Source: Colwellia psychrerythraea
Lineage (GTDB): Bacteria; Pseudomonadota; Gammaproteobacteria; Enterobacterales; Alteromonadaceae
Reading direction: 5' to 3'
DNA length: 64,000 nt
Assembly (NCBI RefSeq): GCF_000764185.1
Contig: NZ_JQEC01000002.1
Coordinates: forward strand, 310,001 to 374,000
The notes below the pieces were generated by a model. That model searched no databases. It was not told the origin of the DNA and worked only from the letters and a program-made list of their open reading frames with translations. The position numbers were made by a program, and so were the translations under genes. Below, one piece after another: positions 35,300-44,176 of the stretch. The stretch's first letter is position 1. Every line of letters starts with the position of its first letter.

Positions 35300-35508
35300 G
35301 GTCTTATTAAATAGAGTTATATCTGGTGATTTTACCAGTGTAACTACCAAGCCTGTAGATGTTCACCACACGTGAGCTATGGAACTACAGCATTAACTTA
35401 AACCGTTAACAGTAGTCAGATTTACTCTTAGGAGATGTCGATTAGCTGAACGGTTTTATTGTGCCTGTCGTTTAGCTGGCGCAGTTACCAACTAGGAGAA
35501 TTATTGTA
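35300..35508 (+). promoter_or_regulatory. Structured 5' leader of the element operon
   Basis: About 205 untranslated bases separate the promoter from the first gene. Three nested or successive stems can be drawn: CTGGT/ACCAG (35323-35338), CTGTAG/CTACAG (35353-35389) and AACCGTT/AACGGTT (35401-35455, followed by TTATT). A 16-codon frame (ATG 35359 to TAA 35409) lies between the last two. This may be an attenuator or regulatory RNA target; function is inference. Confidence 0.4.
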
Positions 35509-35697
35509 ATGAGTATCGAGAAAGAAATGGCTGTAGCTATGGCGCAGCGTGGCGTTAGTAAAGTTAACATCGCCAGAGTTATCGGAAAGAGCAGGCAAGC
35601 TATCACAGCATGGGTTAAAGACATTGATGTGGACTTAAACCTAATCAAGACTATGGCACTACAAGCGGTAGCAGTAGAGGGTAGCACCAATGACTAA
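35509..35697 (+). CDS. Small helix-turn-helix protein
   Basis: A 62-residue protein with AQRGVSKVNIARVIGKSRQAITAWVKDI, a clear helix-turn-helix of Cro/transposase-N-terminal type. AGGAG precedes the ATG at a slightly long distance. It is the first gene of a three-gene overlapping set in the element and could control the operon promoter. It overlaps the next start by eight bases. Confidence 0.7.
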   Translation: MSIEKEMAVAMAQRGVSKVNIARVIGKSRQAITAWVKDIDVDLNLIKTMALQAVAVEGSTND

Positions 35698-35845
35698 CGA
35701 ACAAACATACCTATACGGCAAAGCCAATGCCAAACAGTTAGCAAGAGAGGCAGGCGTTAGTGTTGATGTGTTTCTACGGCTATTAGAGCTATCAATGCTA
35801 GAGGAAATACATAGTCGAGGTGCTAGCAATGGCAGCAAAACGTAA
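35690..35845 (+). CDS. Small 51-residue protein, probable HTH type
   Basis: MTNEQTYLYGKANAKQLAREAG starts at 35690, overlapping the end of the HTH gene by eight bases and the start of the next gene by 17 bases. ANAKQLAREAGVSVDVFLRLLEL reads like a small helix-turn-helix. It is below the usual length cut-off for gene finders, but the two-sided overlap supports translation. Confidence 0.55.
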   Translation: MTNEQTYLYGKANAKQLAREAGVSVDVFLRLLELSMLEEIHSRGASNGSKT

Positions 35846-36761
35846 GCGGTGCAGTAAGTGCACTGTACGTTATTACCCTAAACCATACCAACGTGTTTGC
35901 AATAAATGCCAGTGTTATAGATTTTGGTTAACCAGTATTGGTATCAGGTTGACAGGGCATTTAAAACGTATCCGTTACCGTGGGCAGTTAGAGCAGACCA
36001 ACATCATAGAAGCTATTGAGTTACTTAGACTACACACCAGAATGACAGGGTATACAGTTAAAGAAGTATCAGTTAAAAGTGATACACCAGTATATGAGAC
36101 TACAGCTAATCTCGAATTAGATTTAAGTCATTTATACCCAGTGAGCGAGGGTGGTTTGTTGGTAGCTGATAATCTTGTAATAGCACCTAGAACCATTAAT
36201 CGCCAGATGTCTAACAAGACCTACCCTATTGGATTGTATGACACTACAGGTGGCTTGGTTAGTTGGGATGACATCAAGCAGTGGGTTGAAGTTAATAACG
36301 ACCTGAACGCCATTATGAGGCAGTACAACCTAACACCTAAGTCTGAGCCTAAGTCAGAGTTTAGTGGTGAGAAGTGGACGTTTAATGAGGTTCTGATTAA
36401 CCAATCTGACAGACTTAAACTGAAAGTTGAGCAACTTGGTTTTGGTGGCTGGTATGACTTATTAGAGGGTAAACTGAGAATCATCACTGATGAAGAGATA
36501 GCGCAGCGTAGCTTGATTGAAGTGGTCACACTAGAGCTTGAAGATGAATACCCATTGCTATCGAGTACCAGTATTAAGCAGGTGATTCTAACTGTTAATG
36601 CTGACCGAGATCGAGCAGCTATTGAGTTAAATGAACTAATGAGTATTCGTTACCCAAGCACACAGGACTGTGGGTGTATGAGCTTAGATTTTCCATTCTG
36701 TGCTGGGTATTGTGAACCCTACCAAGTGAGTGAGTATATTGATTTAGGTGTACCATTTTAG
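35829..36761 (+). CDS. Zinc-ribbon/HNH-like nuclease family protein
   Basis: A 310-residue protein starting at ATG 35829 inside the preceding small gene. It begins with a basic zinc-ribbon (RCSKC...RVCNKC at about residues 7-30). A segment at about residues 100-125 reads DLSHLYPVSEGGLLVADNLVIAP, with RTINRQMSNK after it, which resembles an HNH/endonuclease-VII-type site (xH..P.S.GG....N...). A Cys-rich end (CGCMSLDFPFCAGYC) is also present. It may be a phage- or plasmid-type nuclease, but an HNH search would be needed to confirm. Confidence 0.5.
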   Translation: MAAKRKRCSKCTVRYYPKPYQRVCNKCQCYRFWLTSIGIRLTGHLKRIRYRGQLEQTNIIEAIELLRLHTRMTGYTVKEVSVKSDTPVYETTANLELDLSHLYPVSEGGLLVADNLVIAPRTINRQMSNKTYPIGLYDTTGGLVSWDDIKQWVEVNNDLNAIMRQYNLTPKSEPKSEFSGEKWTFNEVLINQSDRLKLKVEQLGFGGWYDLLEGKLRIITDEEIAQRSLIEVVTLELEDEYPLLSSTSIKQVILTVNADRDRAAIELNELMSIRYPSTQDCGCMSLDFPFCAGYCEPYQVSEYIDLGVPF

Positions 36762-36939
36762 AGTTGGGAAGAGTCCAGTTTTGTCCCATAGGAAATCGCT
36801 CTACAAGTGTTTAACCATACGGCTTTACATAGATAAATAACAATAACTTTATGGTTACCTATAGAGGGTGTTCTGAAAGTTTTACTACAGTTTTAAAATG
36901 GGTCAATTTACCCACTTAATTTACGGAGAATATTAGATA

Positions 36940-37566
36940 ATGAACAACATAATTATACATAGAAACGCCAGCGGTGTTACTACCCAAATCACACCAGATA
37001 ACGAGGTAGTTAAAGTTAATAGTGACGGTGTAACAACTGGAACAATACAGCCGTACGGTTTAGGCAAGCAAGTTGATTTACGCAGTTTAGGTCTACGACA
37101 GATGTCTGCTAAGTCTTATAGAAACTTTTATGATATGGCAGGCGGTGTCTTAAATAAGATTTACACACTGGTGAACACTGACTGTAGTGCCGAGGCTTTA
37201 ACTAGTTTACTGTGGTTAGGAGCTGCGCCCGAGGTAGTAGCAGAATGTTACGCATTCCATAGTAACAGGCAATACACACAGGGTGCTGTCTATGGCTTTA
37301 ATAGTCCATCATGTTATTACACGTTAGCAGGCGCACCATTCACCAAGAGTCAGGTTATTCACATACTAGATTGTATTGAGAGTGGGCGTGAGTATGAACA
37401 CCTATTCCATGAAAACTTGACTAGAGGTGTAATCAATAACTTTGTAAGTATGGTAGAGAAACATAGTGGATTTAGACCACTGAGTCATCTACTTAATTGG
37501 AGTCCAGCAGGTTACGTTATGCCTATGCCGACATACGATGAAGCTTTCCCACAAGCAGTAGCTTAG
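36940..37566 (+). CDS. Unrecognised 208-residue element protein
   Basis: A soluble protein that starts at ATG 36940 after ACGGAG. The N-terminal 40 residues look like repeated short beta strands (HRNASGVTTQI, VNSDGVTTGTI). The rest is helical with several Cys and aromatics. No family is recognised. It lies 178 bases after the HNH-like gene in the same orientation and is followed by a tiny open frame, so it is probably in the same transcription unit. Confidence 0.6.
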   Translation: MNNIIIHRNASGVTTQITPDNEVVKVNSDGVTTGTIQPYGLGKQVDLRSLGLRQMSAKSYRNFYDMAGGVLNKIYTLVNTDCSAEALTSLLWLGAAPEVVAECYAFHSNRQYTQGAVYGFNSPSCYYTLAGAPFTKSQVIHILDCIESGREYEHLFHENLTRGVINNFVSMVEKHSGFRPLSHLLNWSPAGYVMPMPTYDEAFPQAVA

Positions 37567-37590
37567 ATAATGAATAGGAGTTAACACCAG

Positions 37591-37695
37591 ATGAAACCAA
37601 TGACTGACTATTGGCGCGGAGTATTGATAGAGCACTTACAATCCCTAGAGGATGAGCAGTGGCGTACCATAAAGCTACTGGATGACGGTACGTAA
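37591..37695 (+). CDS. Very small open frame (34 aa)
   Basis: MKPMTDYWRGVLIEHLQSLE... starts at 37591, 24 bases after the previous stop with GGAG upstream, and ends at 37695. The composition is helical and acidic. It could be a small partner of the preceding protein. Evidence is limited to position, ribosome binding site and composition. Confidence 0.4.
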   Translation: MKPMTDYWRGVLIEHLQSLEDEQWRTIKLLDDGT

Positions 37696-38520
37696 TAAGC
37701 TATCAAGTTATGGGGTATGGGTGTGCAATGCGCCCTACCCGTGACACACAATATAAGTAACCACTAACATTAACCACCATTAACCATTGTTCGCTTATTG
37801 TTCCGCCACAAGCAGTACAGAATAAATCATCAACAACATCAACGACTTAAAGATGGTCACTATAGTTAACTTATTTTATTCCAAACCCATGATTGAGACA
37901 GGAAGTGGGGAGGCAAACCAGTGTTGGAGTATGGGAAAATAAGCTTTTGTGATTTCAGTCTGGGGTATATTTGAGAATTGTATTATTACTAAGTTTTACC
38001 ACGCCTGCTCTATAATCACAAACCGCTATATAATGGGGTCTGTAGCTAGGTTTACACCAAAAACGGACACTTCAACAACCCATTTAACGCGCTTTCAATT
38101 ATGCATGGGATAACCATTGGATAGTCGATTAGTACAGACAGTCCCCCGTCACTATTCCAGTGATATAATTAGATAAATTACTGCACACACAGTGCTGCCC
38201 TAGGCTCTAAACCCTTTTATTATCAGTTAGTTATATCACTTATCATCTAAGGCATTATCGTTCAACATAGGGGCTGGTAGTGCGCCTTACCGTGGGTGTG
38301 TAGGCGTTGGTAGGGCTGGTTATTGGTGGTTGTGGGGATAGTACAATATGCGTTGAGTTATAAGCGGTTATACATACAGAGGTGTAATGGGCAGACAACC
38401 TGAAAAGGGTTGATTTTACACGAGTATTAACAGCAATACGTAGTTTGATATCTGTTAGCTGAACTATATCCATAACGACAAGAGGCTGTATAGCAGCCCC
38501 TTCGTTGAGTCCAGTTAAGG
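37696..38520. other. Long non-coding stretch in the element
   Basis: 825 bases without a credible gene. A minus-strand open frame at 38255-38473 has low-complexity, non-protein-like content and no binding site. A hairpin GGCTG/CAGCC near 38492-38505, followed by CCCTT, could end the minus-strand lipoprotein transcript. An origin or regulatory RNA could be hidden here, but I see no iterons. Confidence 0.4.
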
Positions 38521-39357
38521 TTATTTAGCAGTTAGGTATCCGTTAACCATTGCAAGGTCAAAGTATTCAGTTATTGCGGTATACAAATGATGTGCATAGT
38601 CTTCTGTTAGGTTTGTAGCCATAGGCATATTCTCAAACCAATCAATACCGAAGCCGTATGTAACGTTATCTATTACACAGTGTGAATCAGCTATGTTTTG
38701 TGCAGATATCTCACAAGTTGTATCAATACCAAATATATCTCTTACGTTAAAAGATGTAGTGTCAGAATCAGCATAATAGTATGCACGTAGCTCTATTGAA
38801 CCCATATATGTTGATGAATGGTGAGAGAATGTATAGTTACCGTTGCTGTAACTGGTGGCATCTGCTCTAGCAAACAAATTACCGTTATCTAAATACACTG
38901 CCTTACGAGCAAAAGATGACAGGATGCCCGGAGTATGCTCTTTATGTTCAATAACTACATTACCAATCATTTTAGGGGTAATCTCAATAGCATCCCAGAT
39001 GGTTTCAGGCGGTACAAAGTACACTGTAGTGCCTAAGCATGTATTGACGATATCTATATGAACAGTGTATTCATCGACATGACTTAAAGTAGGTACTATA
39101 AAACAACCACCTTCAATCGGTTCAACGATAACTTCAATTGGGTCAAGATATACATCACAATCAGTTGTACATTCAACTGGTGGTATTGGCTCAATAACTG
39201 GTGGTACAACTGGCTCAATAGGGTCTGCTACTGGCGGTTCTGGTGATGGCTCTACAATAGGTGGTAATGGCTCGGGTGTCACGGGGGCAGAATCATCAGA
39301 TGAGCTACCACAAGCAGTTAAGGTCAATACTAAGACCATAGTTAACAGATATTTCAT
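38521..39357 (-). CDS. Pro-rich lipoprotein of the element
   Basis: A 278-residue predicted lipoprotein. MKYLLTMVLVLTLTACGSSSDD gives a signal peptide with lipobox LTAC. About 45 residues of Pro/Glu/Val-rich tandem repeats follow (PEPLPPIVEPSPEPPV type) as a periplasm-spanning or surface linker. The C-terminal 190 residues contain several Cys and look like a beta domain without a recognised family. A surface lipoprotein as last cargo gene could be an exclusion or adhesion factor (inference). Confidence 0.7.
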   Translation of the reverse strand: MKYLLTMVLVLTLTACGSSSDDSAPVTPEPLPPIVEPSPEPPVADPIEPVVPPVIEPIPPVECTTDCDVYLDPIEVIVEPIEGGCFIVPTLSHVDEYTVHIDIVNTCLGTTVYFVPPETIWDAIEITPKMIGNVVIEHKEHTPGILSSFARKAVYLDNGNLFARADATSYSNGNYTFSHHSSTYMGSIELRAYYYADSDTTSFNVRDIFGIDTTCEISAQNIADSHCVIDNVTYGFGIDWFENMPMATNLTEDYAHHLYTAITEYFDLAMVNGYLTAK

Positions 39358-39603
39358 TACTTATTTCCTATTTAAAATTACATTTGCTTATGTGTGTAAT
39401 TTTACAGAATTATAATAATGAACACTTTGCATACAGCGACTTTTAGTGTGCAATTTACGCCAAGTTTCCCTTTATTTTGTTTAATCTACGAAAAGGTAAT
39501 TAGATAGTGGGGTGGTGATGAAATTAGTAGACGTAAACAGACCATTTACTTTTGGAGTGCATGAAGAGGAAGTGATGAAAGATAGGTTGAGTTATAAGCT
39601 TAC

Positions 39604-39852
39604 TTACATTACAAAAGCATCATTTACTGAAAGACAAATAATAGCATCTACACCTTTACTCTTAAGTTCATCTGCTAAGGCGACATAACCAGGTAAATGC
39701 GCCGCAGAGCATGTTGGTGTAAAGGCGCCGGGAACAGCAAATAACACAACTTTTTTATTAGCAAAAAGTTGTGCGGTATTATGCGTGGTCATTTCGCCAT
39801 TTTTTAATTCTTGTAATTCGCCTACGGGCATTAAACTATTTATTTTGATCAT
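39604..39852 (-). pseudogene. Peroxiredoxin gene, N-terminal half (5' part, cut by integrative element)
   Basis: The first 82 codons of a Prx5-type peroxiredoxin: thioredoxin fold start, then [16 protein letters not shown] with the peroxidatic Cys48, ending [10 protein letters not shown]. The host part stops at 39607 and the element supplies TAA (39604-39606) immediately. Joined to the C-terminal piece at 30979-31209 it gives 157 residues, the normal length. A truncated protein with the peroxidatic Cys but lacking half of the fold is unlikely to work. Confidence 0.9.
39607..39621. repeat. Right attachment junction (att) of the integrative element
   Basis: CATTACAAAAGCATC, the partner of 31207-31221. 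It lies at the end of the N-terminal peroxiredoxin fragment. Confidence 0.8.
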
Positions 39853-39950
39853 GAGAATACCTTTGTTTGTTAATTGCAGTAAGTTTTCGAGTAACTTAAC
39901 CTGATAAATGTTAATTATACCTAGCTTGATGGACTTAACATAATAACTCT

Positions 39951-41903
39951 TTAGGAGGCCTTTTTGAGCGTAAGTCCGATATCATAGACTTGATTAGTGA
40001 CATCAACTGAAATGACATTGGATAATTGTTGCGAGTCAGTCACCTCCTTGTCAACATTAGCCATGGCTTGCTCAAAGGCAATGAAGTGTCTGCGTTGACG
40101 GGTAATTTGTTCCAGGGTGTCTTGTGCAACGGTGGCTGAAACTTGCGCCTGCCCTGATACGGCTAATGCTGTTTCTTGCAACTCATCCGCAATTATACGT
40201 TGCTTATATGACGCCTTCTCAATGTCGTTGATAATACCTTCAATTGAGTTACTAGCACCCTGTAATTGATTTAAGCGTTGCGATATTTGCTTAAGTGATT
40301 GTTGTGTTTTCCCTGCCAGTTGCCTAACTTCATCGGCAACAACAGAGAACCCTCGACCATGATCCCCTGCCCTTGCTGCTTCAATTGCGGCATTAAGTGC
40401 TAATAAATTGGTTTGATCGGCAATAGCGCTAATAACATCGACAATAGAAGTAACTGATTCAACAGAGTGAAAGAGTGAGGTAATCGCTAGTTTACTTTCC
40501 TTGGCCGCTAAGTTAGTTGATTCACTTGCCGCCAATACTTGTGATACATGGTGTTGGCTTACTGCCATAGCTTGTTTGGTTGCTTGAGCATTGTTGACCA
40601 CTTGACCTGAGAGTGTATTCACTGTTTCAGTTGCCTCACCTAAGGCTTGCATAATTTTTCTCGCTCCTTGCACGTGCTCACTAGTAGTGTGCGATGACCG
40701 ATAAATGCTTTTCACCTGACTTTCCATAGTCGTTAAAGCTTTTGCTACTAAATCAAGTTGCTCAGCTTTGTCTTTATCATCTTGTGCAAGCTTATTAACC
40801 ATATGATTAAAGCTGGTAGATATCTCACCAAACTCAGTATTTTTATCAATATTAGTGATGTTATCAACTTTGCCTAACTCCGTTAATTGCACAAAACTAT
40901 CACGTAAATTACGCAACGGCTGGAGAATAACACTACGCTGCAACCAATAATTTGCGAGTAGAAATACCACTAAAAACACTAACAAGCCGATGACAATAAT
41001 ATAGAGCTGCTTATTTATTTTATCTTGCTCAAGTGTAATATCAGCTTCACCTCGCATAATCGATTTTTCAATATTGCCCACTTGCTCAGCTAATAACCTT
41101 AAGCCCACTTGTTGCTGTTGTTGCTGCGTTAAGGTATTTTCTAGCTCTCGCTGATAACGGTTAAACAGTGATTGTAGCTCTCCAATAGCTTCAAGACTTA
41201 AATCTTCTGGTGCTTCGCTATCTCCTAATAAATCATCACTTTCATCATATAAGTCACTATCACTTGCAGCATAAATAGCTAAAGCTGGCGATACTGACAA
41301 GAATCGACCTAAGCTTTGCAGTTCTTGCAAAAGAGGTATTATCGATTTTACATTCGGCTGTTGCTGCATAAAAACAGCTTCTCTAGCGTTGACTAAGTCG
41401 GCCAGTAACTTGCCTATTGTTTGTGTTTTAATCAGATAATTAAACTGTGCCTGCAATGGTAGTACCGATGTATTTTGCGCATAGGTAGCTAAATTATGAT
41501 TAAGAGCCAACATTTCTTGCTCACCATTACGCAAAATAACCAAAGGGTCACCACTGAGTTTACCCATAGCGCGAAATTTAGTATTGATATTATTGGCGAG
41601 TAACTTGGCTTGTGAATCTATTTTCTTGGATAGTTGATCGATATTCAAATGCTGAGTTTGTTTAACAATTTCGGCTAATTGCTTTTGCGCCTTATTCAAT
41701 AAGCCCGCATCACCAGTTTGTAAGTACTCAACAATAGTACGATTAAACTCAATGGTAGTTAAGGAAATAAGCGCCTGATAACTCTTATATTGTGCTTGGC
41801 TTTTACTCAAAGATTCACCAACGTGATACATAGTTGCTAGAAAAATTGCCGCAAAAATACTGATTGCTGAAACAGACAAGCGGGAGAAACTAGAAACGCG
41901 CAT
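39951..41903 (-). CDS. Methyl-accepting chemotaxis protein
   Basis: A 650-residue transmembrane chemoreceptor. A first membrane helix is at residues 12-27, a long helical periplasmic domain of about 280 residues follows, then a second membrane helix ([20 protein letters not shown]) near residue 310. HAMP is next and the cytoplasmic signalling domain contains the hairpin tip [23 protein letters not shown]. The periplasmic sensor is of the all-helical type; the ligand is unknown. It would signal through CheA/CheW encoded elsewhere. Confidence 0.95.
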   Translation of the reverse strand: MRVSSFSRLSVSAISIFAAIFLATMYHVGESLSKSQAQYKSYQALISLTTIEFNRTIVEYLQTGDAGLLNKAQKQLAEIVKQTQHLNIDQLSKKIDSQAKLLANNINTKFRAMGKLSGDPLVILRNGEQEMLALNHNLATYAQNTSVLPLQAQFNYLIKTQTIGKLLADLVNAREAVFMQQQPNVKSIIPLLQELQSLGRFLSVSPALAIYAASDSDLYDESDDLLGDSEAPEDLSLEAIGELQSLFNRYQRELENTLTQQQQQQVGLRLLAEQVGNIEKSIMRGEADITLEQDKINKQLYIIVIGLLVFLVVFLLANYWLQRSVILQPLRNLRDSFVQLTELGKVDNITNIDKNTEFGEISTSFNHMVNKLAQDDKDKAEQLDLVAKALTTMESQVKSIYRSSHTTSEHVQGARKIMQALGEATETVNTLSGQVVNNAQATKQAMAVSQHHVSQVLAASESTNLAAKESKLAITSLFHSVESVTSIVDVISAIADQTNLLALNAAIEAARAGDHGRGFSVVADEVRQLAGKTQQSLKQISQRLNQLQGASNSIEGIINDIEKASYKQRIIADELQETALAVSGQAQVSATVAQDTLEQITRQRRHFIAFEQAMANVDKEVTDSQQLSNVISVDVTNQVYDIGLTLKKAS

Positions 41904-42006
41904 AACATGAGTACCTTTAAGGTAAATAAAGGTAATAATCGCTCAGGAATATGACATTATGGTTACATAAATGTGATGATTTTATGTAACCATAAATATG
42001 GCCATG

Positions 42007-42825
42007 TTAAGCCGTAGGTTTTGGTATAGCTTGTTTAACATAAACATCAAAACGGTTCTTCTTCATTTTGATACTCATTGAGGGTTTTTTATCTGCTAAC
42101 GGTGGTGCATAACTTGGTCGCTTTACCACAACCCGGTATTTCGCTAAAGCGAGTGCCGGTTCAAGCAAACCATCAGCATCAAGGTCTTCACCAACAAGAG
42201 ATTGAAAAATACGCATTTCTTTTTTTACCGCTGCTGATTTTTCACGATGTGGGTACATAGGGTCTAAATACACCACATCTGGAGCGTCAGCTAAATCCAT
42301 TTCTTCTAGTGATAAACCGTGAAATAACTGCATGTTGTTAGCAATGTCGGCGACTTCATGATTTAATTTAGCACGCTCAATACCATCATCTAAAAGTGCA
42401 GCCACCACAGGCATGCGCTCTAATAAAGTAAGTCTACAACCAAGACCAGCTAACACAAAAGCATCGCGACCAAGACCTGCGGTAGCATCTAGTACGTGTG
42501 GGGTAAAACCATGTTTTAAGCCCACCGCTTTAGCAATATCTTGACCTCGACCACCACCAAATTTACGTCGATGAGCAACAGCACCCTCAACAAAGTCTAC
42601 TTTGATGGCGCCCAATTTCGGTTCATCTAATTTGCACAGCTCTAACGCGTGATGATGCATTTGCAAGAGAAATTCTAGCTGTGGCTGTTTATTTGCTGCG
42701 GCAACATGCCCTAGGTAATTAAATCGCCATTTTTTGGCAAGTCGTTTAGCATATTCGCTATCAACACTATCTACGTAACCAAGGGCAATGTTGCTTAAGT
42801 GTTCGCTGGCAATAGTTGGGCTCAT
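42007..42825 (-). CDS. rsmJ: 16S rRNA (guanine1516-N2)-methyltransferase RsmJ
   Basis: A 272-residue SAM-dependent methyltransferase of the RsmJ/YhiQ family, which modifies G1516 of 16S r[30 protein letters not shown], the SAM motif [19 protein letters not shown] and the catalytic-loop VYLDPMYPH are diagnostic. The start at 42825 is chosen for AGGAAG upstream; the longer frame adds 24 residues that are translated from a palindromic intergenic segment. Confidence 0.9.
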   Translation of the reverse strand: MSPTIASEHLSNIALGYVDSVDSEYAKRLAKKWRFNYLGHVAAANKQPQLEFLLQMHHHALELCKLDEPKLGAIKVDFVEGAVAHRRKFGGGRGQDIAKAVGLKHGFTPHVLDATAGLGRDAFVLAGLGCRLTLLERMPVVAALLDDGIERAKLNHEVADIANNMQLFHGLSLEEMDLADAPDVVYLDPMYPHREKSAAVKKEMRIFQSLVGEDLDADGLLEPALALAKYRVVVKRPSYAPPLADKKPSMSIKMKKNRFDVYVKQAIPKPTA

Positions 42826-42890
42826 TCGCTTCCTATAGGCTTGTCTAATACCAATCTCATAAATTATTGCCCTATTGTGCTGGTTAAAAT

Positions 42891-42934
42891 ACGCCAAAGC
42901 GGCGTTGCTCTCAATCCCAATAGCCAGCTATTGG
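42891..42934. repeat. Two adjacent palindromes (REP-like) upstream of rsmJ
   Basis: ACGCC/GGCGT (42891-42905) and CCAATAGC/GCTATTGG (42917-42934) are perfect small hairpins 11 bases apart. Double palindromes of this kind are typical of dispersed intergenic repeats, but no second copy is in this window. Confidence 0.4.
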
Positions 42935-43027
42935 TCAATCGAGCGCCTTGCTTTGATTTATTTTTCCTGTGCACAACAAGATCACAAACTTAATGAAACT
43001 AGTATAAGACAGACAAGATTTATAATT

Positions 43028-43062
43028 TAACGGGTATATATGTTGGCATTATATACCCGTTA
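43028..43062. terminator. Perfect 13-base-arm hairpin
   Basis: TAACGGGTATATA (43028-43040) and TATATACCCGTTA (43050-43062) are exactly complementary. Without a flanking U-run or adjacent stop codon its role is unclear; it could be a terminator for an unannotated small RNA or a structural repeat. Confidence 0.4.
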
Positions 43063-43417
43063 CCAATCAAAGTGCAGGATTTCAGTGGGAATTAAAATAG
43101 CTTTAGGCAAGGGAAATGATTTAAGCACTGTCGTGCTTTGGTTTACTGATTGAACGCGGTATATCGTCATTTTAACCCCATAGAAGAAGCCTTTGAAAAA
43201 CAGCGTTAACCAGCTGTGTTTTTTACTATCATTCAGGTAGGGCGTTAATTACTGCATTATCACGTTTTTTGAAGTTTATTGCTTATTTTTTATAACAAAG
43301 TATTAACAACCACCCTAAATTCATATTAAAATATAAACACTTGCTCCTTTATTATCACAACGTAATAATAGTTAACGAAGTAATTTAGATACTTTTTTGA
43401 AGCCACAGGAAAAAATT

Positions 43418-44116
43418 TTGTCATTATCAGATGCTGTTAATAAACATTTAGAAGCACCAAGCCCGCAGCTTTGTGCCGTGACCTTATTGGGTAATTTAGT
43501 AGCAACACCAGATATTCGCTATCGTGCTAATCCGGCTACTGCCGTGACCGAAATAGTATTAGCGACCTCAAGCAAATGGTTAGATAAAAGTACTAATAAA
43601 TATAAAGAGTGGACTAGCTATCATCATGTAAAGGTAGAAGGTGAATTGGTCGAACAGGCATTATTACATGCCAACAAAGGTGACATTATTCTTCTGCATG
43701 GCTACTTGAGCAACATTAAGCCAAACACTGCTGATAAAAACACTAATCATGCTGGCATTGTGCATGCCAATTTTGTACAAAAATTTAGCAAAGGTTATAC
43801 TCAAGCAATTAACCAAATTCACTGCAGTGCACAACTAATTTCAAAGCCAAAACTGATGTTAACCGAACAAAACAAAAATATAAGCCAAGCAAATATTGTA
43901 ATTAATCAGCACATTTATAATACCGACAAACAAACATGGCAAATAATTTCAGTAGAGCGTGCCATTCATGCTTGGGGGAAACAAGCCCAATATATAGCTG
44001 AACATGGCGATATTGGCGACGAACTGATGTTAGAGGGAAAATTAAGTTACACCAGCGGTGCTAACAAAGATCAGTTCATAGAAATAAAAAATGTACATTT
44101 ATTTAAGGGCACTTAG
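43418..44116 (+). CDS. Tandem OB-fold (single-strand DNA-binding-like) protein
   Basis: A 232-residue protein with two SSB-like OB folds. The first covers about residues 15-115 (LLGNLVATPDIRYRANPATAVTEIVLATSS, then YHHVKVEGELVEQAL, then GDIILLHGYLSNI). The second starts near residue 125 (SAQLISKPKLML...VINQHIYNTDKQTWQIISVER...GDELMLEGKLSY). It lacks the acidic C-terminal tip of SSB. TTG at 43418 has AGGAA seven bases upstream and is preferred to TTG 43397; neither is ATG. The pattern of two PriB/SSB-type domains suggests nucleic-acid binding, with role unknown. Confidence 0.7.
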   Translation: MSLSDAVNKHLEAPSPQLCAVTLLGNLVATPDIRYRANPATAVTEIVLATSSKWLDKSTNKYKEWTSYHHVKVEGELVEQALLHANKGDIILLHGYLSNIKPNTADKNTNHAGIVHANFVQKFSKGYTQAINQIHCSAQLISKPKLMLTEQNKNISQANIVINQHIYNTDKQTWQIISVERAIHAWGKQAQYIAEHGDIGDELMLEGKLSYTSGANKDQFIEIKNVHLFKGT

Positions 44117-44176
44117 GCATACAAAGAAAGACTAAAAATCGTTAGCAAGACACTGAACTATGGATGACTCAACTAA

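Larger units (their letters stand above)
31210..39609. mobile_element. 8.4 kb serine-integrase element inserted in a peroxiredoxin gene
   Basis: The two halves of one peroxiredoxin gene flank this segment exactly, in the same orientation, and 12/15-matching cores mark both ends. A large serine recombinase gene begins about 100 bases from the left end, which is the usual place for the integrase. Cargo comprises a small conserved protein, a HEPN-like protein, a resolvase with a res-like array, an HTH/HNH-like operon with a strong promoter, unknown genes and a lipoprotein. No capsid, conjugation or recognisable replication gene is seen, so it is an integrative element of unknown transmission, perhaps a satellite or an integrated plasmid relic. 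Confidence 0.85.
42826..43417. other. Intergenic region with palindromes
   Basis: 592 bases between the divergent rsmJ and OB-fold genes. It holds two short hairpins next to rsmJ and a long-armed hairpin at 43028-43062. The remainder is AT-rich and shows no gene. Confidence 0.5.

Noticed and set aside
38255..38473. 72-residue minus-strand open frame in the element
   Set aside because: Low-complexity Thr/Ser/Pro content, no ribosome binding site, and no sign of protein-like sequence.
39518..39688. 56-residue plus-strand frame crossing the right att junction
   Set aside because: More than half of it is antisense to the peroxiredoxin fragment, so the reading frame is fortuitous; the first 30 codons could be part of an element gene but cannot be supported.
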